Of a DNA stretch of 64,000 bases, positions 62,515-64,000 are shown one piece after another. The first letter of the stretch is position 1, and each line of letters starts with the position of its first letter. Below the pieces are notes generated by a model. It was given only the letters and a program-made list of their open reading frames with translations. It was not told the DNA's origin and ran no database searches. Position numbers and translations under genes: made by a program. The stretch comes from Lycocorax pyrrhopterus obiensis (Eukaryota > Chordata > Aves > Passeriformes > Paradisaeidae): the NCBI GenBank assembly GCA_014706295.1, contig JACSVZ010000002.1:55032660-55096659 (forward strand), read 5' to 3'.

Positions 62515-63241
62515 TATGGACTGTCTTTCTGTGCAGACTTTCTGCATGTAAATGGGGTTTTTTTTGCTGCTGAAAAGCATCTTATAGCAACTCTTATGCA
62601 TTTAGATATTCTAAAGTACCTTCCTTAGTTGCAGAACCTGGGATTACCAGTGACACAAGTTTTACAATCAGCAGCACTTGTGGTACAGTGCAGTTTGCAG
62701 ATGTGGGACTAAAACACAGCATCTCTAGACTCCTATGGAAGGCTGTGTAGTTTTGCATGGAGCCAAGCAAAAGGTCACAGACTTGGGTATCTTTGATAAT
62801 TTTCTTTGACTACCTGGTTTCTTTGGAGGTAAGGAGCCTATGATGAGATCGGTGGATCGCAAGATTGTGAGGTGACCTGGTTTCTTTACAAATTTTCTGA
62901 AGTGTTGTCACTATTGCTGTAGGCTTAGGTTCTGAAATACCTTAATTTCTTTATCTTTAAAAGGTAAATAATTATACTTACTATTCTTTGGAGAAATTTT
63001 GATGAAAGGCCTTCCTCTTAATGTTATTAAAACTTAACTGGAATTCTGTAATATACAAGATGCTCGATGTACATACAGTATATCAAAATGTTTGATTGTA
63101 TTTGCTTTTGTTTTGTGATAGGTGTGTATTTTTCATTGCCCTTAAATCCAAACAGAGTATGGGATAATGAAAAAAAAATAATTCCCATGTTTGCATACAG
63201 CACTGTGTCACAGAAATATTTATTGTTGCACTTCTTCATAG

Positions 63242-63361
63242 TTGCTGTTATATGAAAGAGGATGGATGAATAGATGGAAGCCTTCTGTTTTACATGAAGG
63301 AGAAGGAAATATAAGAAATGTAAAATGGAGAGGACACTTAATTGCTTGGGCTAATAATATG
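63242..63361 (+). CDS. VPS41: VPS41 exon (LLLYERGWMNRWK...LIAWANNM)
   Basis: Forty codons in phase 0, acceptor CTTCTTCATAG, donor GTAAGT after ATG. LLLYERGWMNRWKPSVLHEG and the following EGNIRNVKWRGHLIAWANNM match VPS41 strongly; this is the longest exon in the window. It ends within the propeller at about residue 190 of roughly 850, so the rest of the propeller, the clathrin-heavy-chain repeat and the C-terminal RING lie beyond the window. Confidence 0.97.
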
Positions 63362-64000
63362 GTAAGTATTTTTCACCTCCATTACATGAAGAAAAATATC
63401 TGTGTTGCACTGATTATTGAAATTTTTCAATGCTAATTGCCAAAATATTCAATTGAAAAACTGTGCATTTGTAGAATTGGGTATAAAAGGCATTGAAGGA
63501 TAATGGTTTATGTGTCATTTCTTGGTAGAAATTTCTTCCATTGTTTCCTGCTGGTTAGTCAGAGTTCTCCAATATGATTGCCACTTCTGAAGAAATTAGG
63601 AAGGTAGCTCTACATACCACTGTGGTGGTCACTACTGTACACTATTGTTAATTAGAATTTTGATTAGTGCAATTTATTGAAGTAAACCAAGGAAGGAATG
63701 CCAATGTAATTCTTCTCTATATAAATAATAAAACATCTCCACTCCCTGCCACCCCCTAAAAAAAAGTAAACTGTCTGGATTTTGTAATTTGTACTGAAAT
63801 GACATTGTCACATGCACTTTCAATGTTGCAGATTATAGAAAAAATAATAATTTCTCATTTTGTTAGGCCACTAGAAAAAGTTAGACGTAGGAGAAAATAG
63901 GCCCCTTTTGTTCTAAGTGTAATTTTATAGGAAACCATTGCATTCATTCTGCACTTCACCTATCACTGTATATCTAATTGATGGGTCAAGCTCTATGTTT
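63362..64000 (+). other. VPS41: VPS41 intron, start (continues past window)
   Basis: Begins GTAAGT after the last visible exon. AT-rich sequence with no recognised feature up to the window end. The next VPS41 exon would start with the residues following AWANNM and is not present here. Confidence 0.85.

Larger units (their letters stand above)
52779..63241 (+). other. VPS41: VPS41 intron (10.5 kb)
   Basis: GT at 52779, AG at 63240-63241. Contains the family A LTR copy 2 (58531-59709), the tRNA-Ile SINE (62383-62514), an 11-bp hairpin (56146-56173), a TA/TG microsatellite (56375-56408) and the splice-flanked segment 53444-53578. The GC-richer stretches at 54310-54660 and 57780-58040 have open frames but no family that I recognise. 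Confidence 0.92.

Overview
The window is a stretch of vertebrate nuclear DNA, almost certainly from a bird and probably a songbird. It lies inside one protein-coding gene, VPS41, on the + strand. VPS41 is the WD40/clathrin-heavy-chain-repeat subunit of the HOPS tethering complex that drives late endosome and lysosome fusion. Six consecutive coding exons are visible (15399-15506, 18542-18619, 45879-45953, 51517-51579, 52713-52778, 63242-63361). All have AG/GT borders, all are phase 0, and together they give 170 codons of the acidic N-terminus and the start of the beta-propeller. The first coding exon with the start codon lies to the left of the window, and the rest of the gene lies to the right. 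The bird assignment rests on a CR1 LINE, avian-type ERV-L sequence, and a tRNA-Ile/CR1 chimeric SINE of the type known from zebra finch.

Everything else is intron, about 99% of the window, and its most structured content is transposable elements. From left to right: a solo LTR (6204-7355), a degenerate LTR (about 10720-11178), a sense-oriented solo LTR with a perfect 5-bp target duplication (25122-26029), and a complete but coding-defective ERV-L-like provirus on the minus strand (30932-37960). A different solo LTR is nested inside the provirus pol gene (32675-33063). A further solo LTR (37983-38894) starts 22 bp beyond the provirus. Then come a 5'-truncated CR1 LINE (about 41422-43260), a second copy of the first LTR family (58531-59709), and the tRNA-Ile-derived SINE (62383-62514).

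The provirus has two LTRs about 1% apart and an ATATG target duplication. It carries gag, protease, reverse transcriptase, RNase H and integrase regions in order, with no env. The coding frame is broken by many stop codons, far more damage than the LTR pair suggests. Most elements lie antisense to VPS41, and the two in sense orientation bring AATAAA signals into VPS41 introns.

The remaining intron sequence is AT-rich. It contains several short open segments flanked by good splice sites on the VPS41 strand that match nothing I recognise. They are reported as candidate cryptic exons, with the caveat that T-rich introns produce such segments by chance. I found no tRNA or rRNA gene and no CRISPR. 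Apart from LTR features I saw no promoter.
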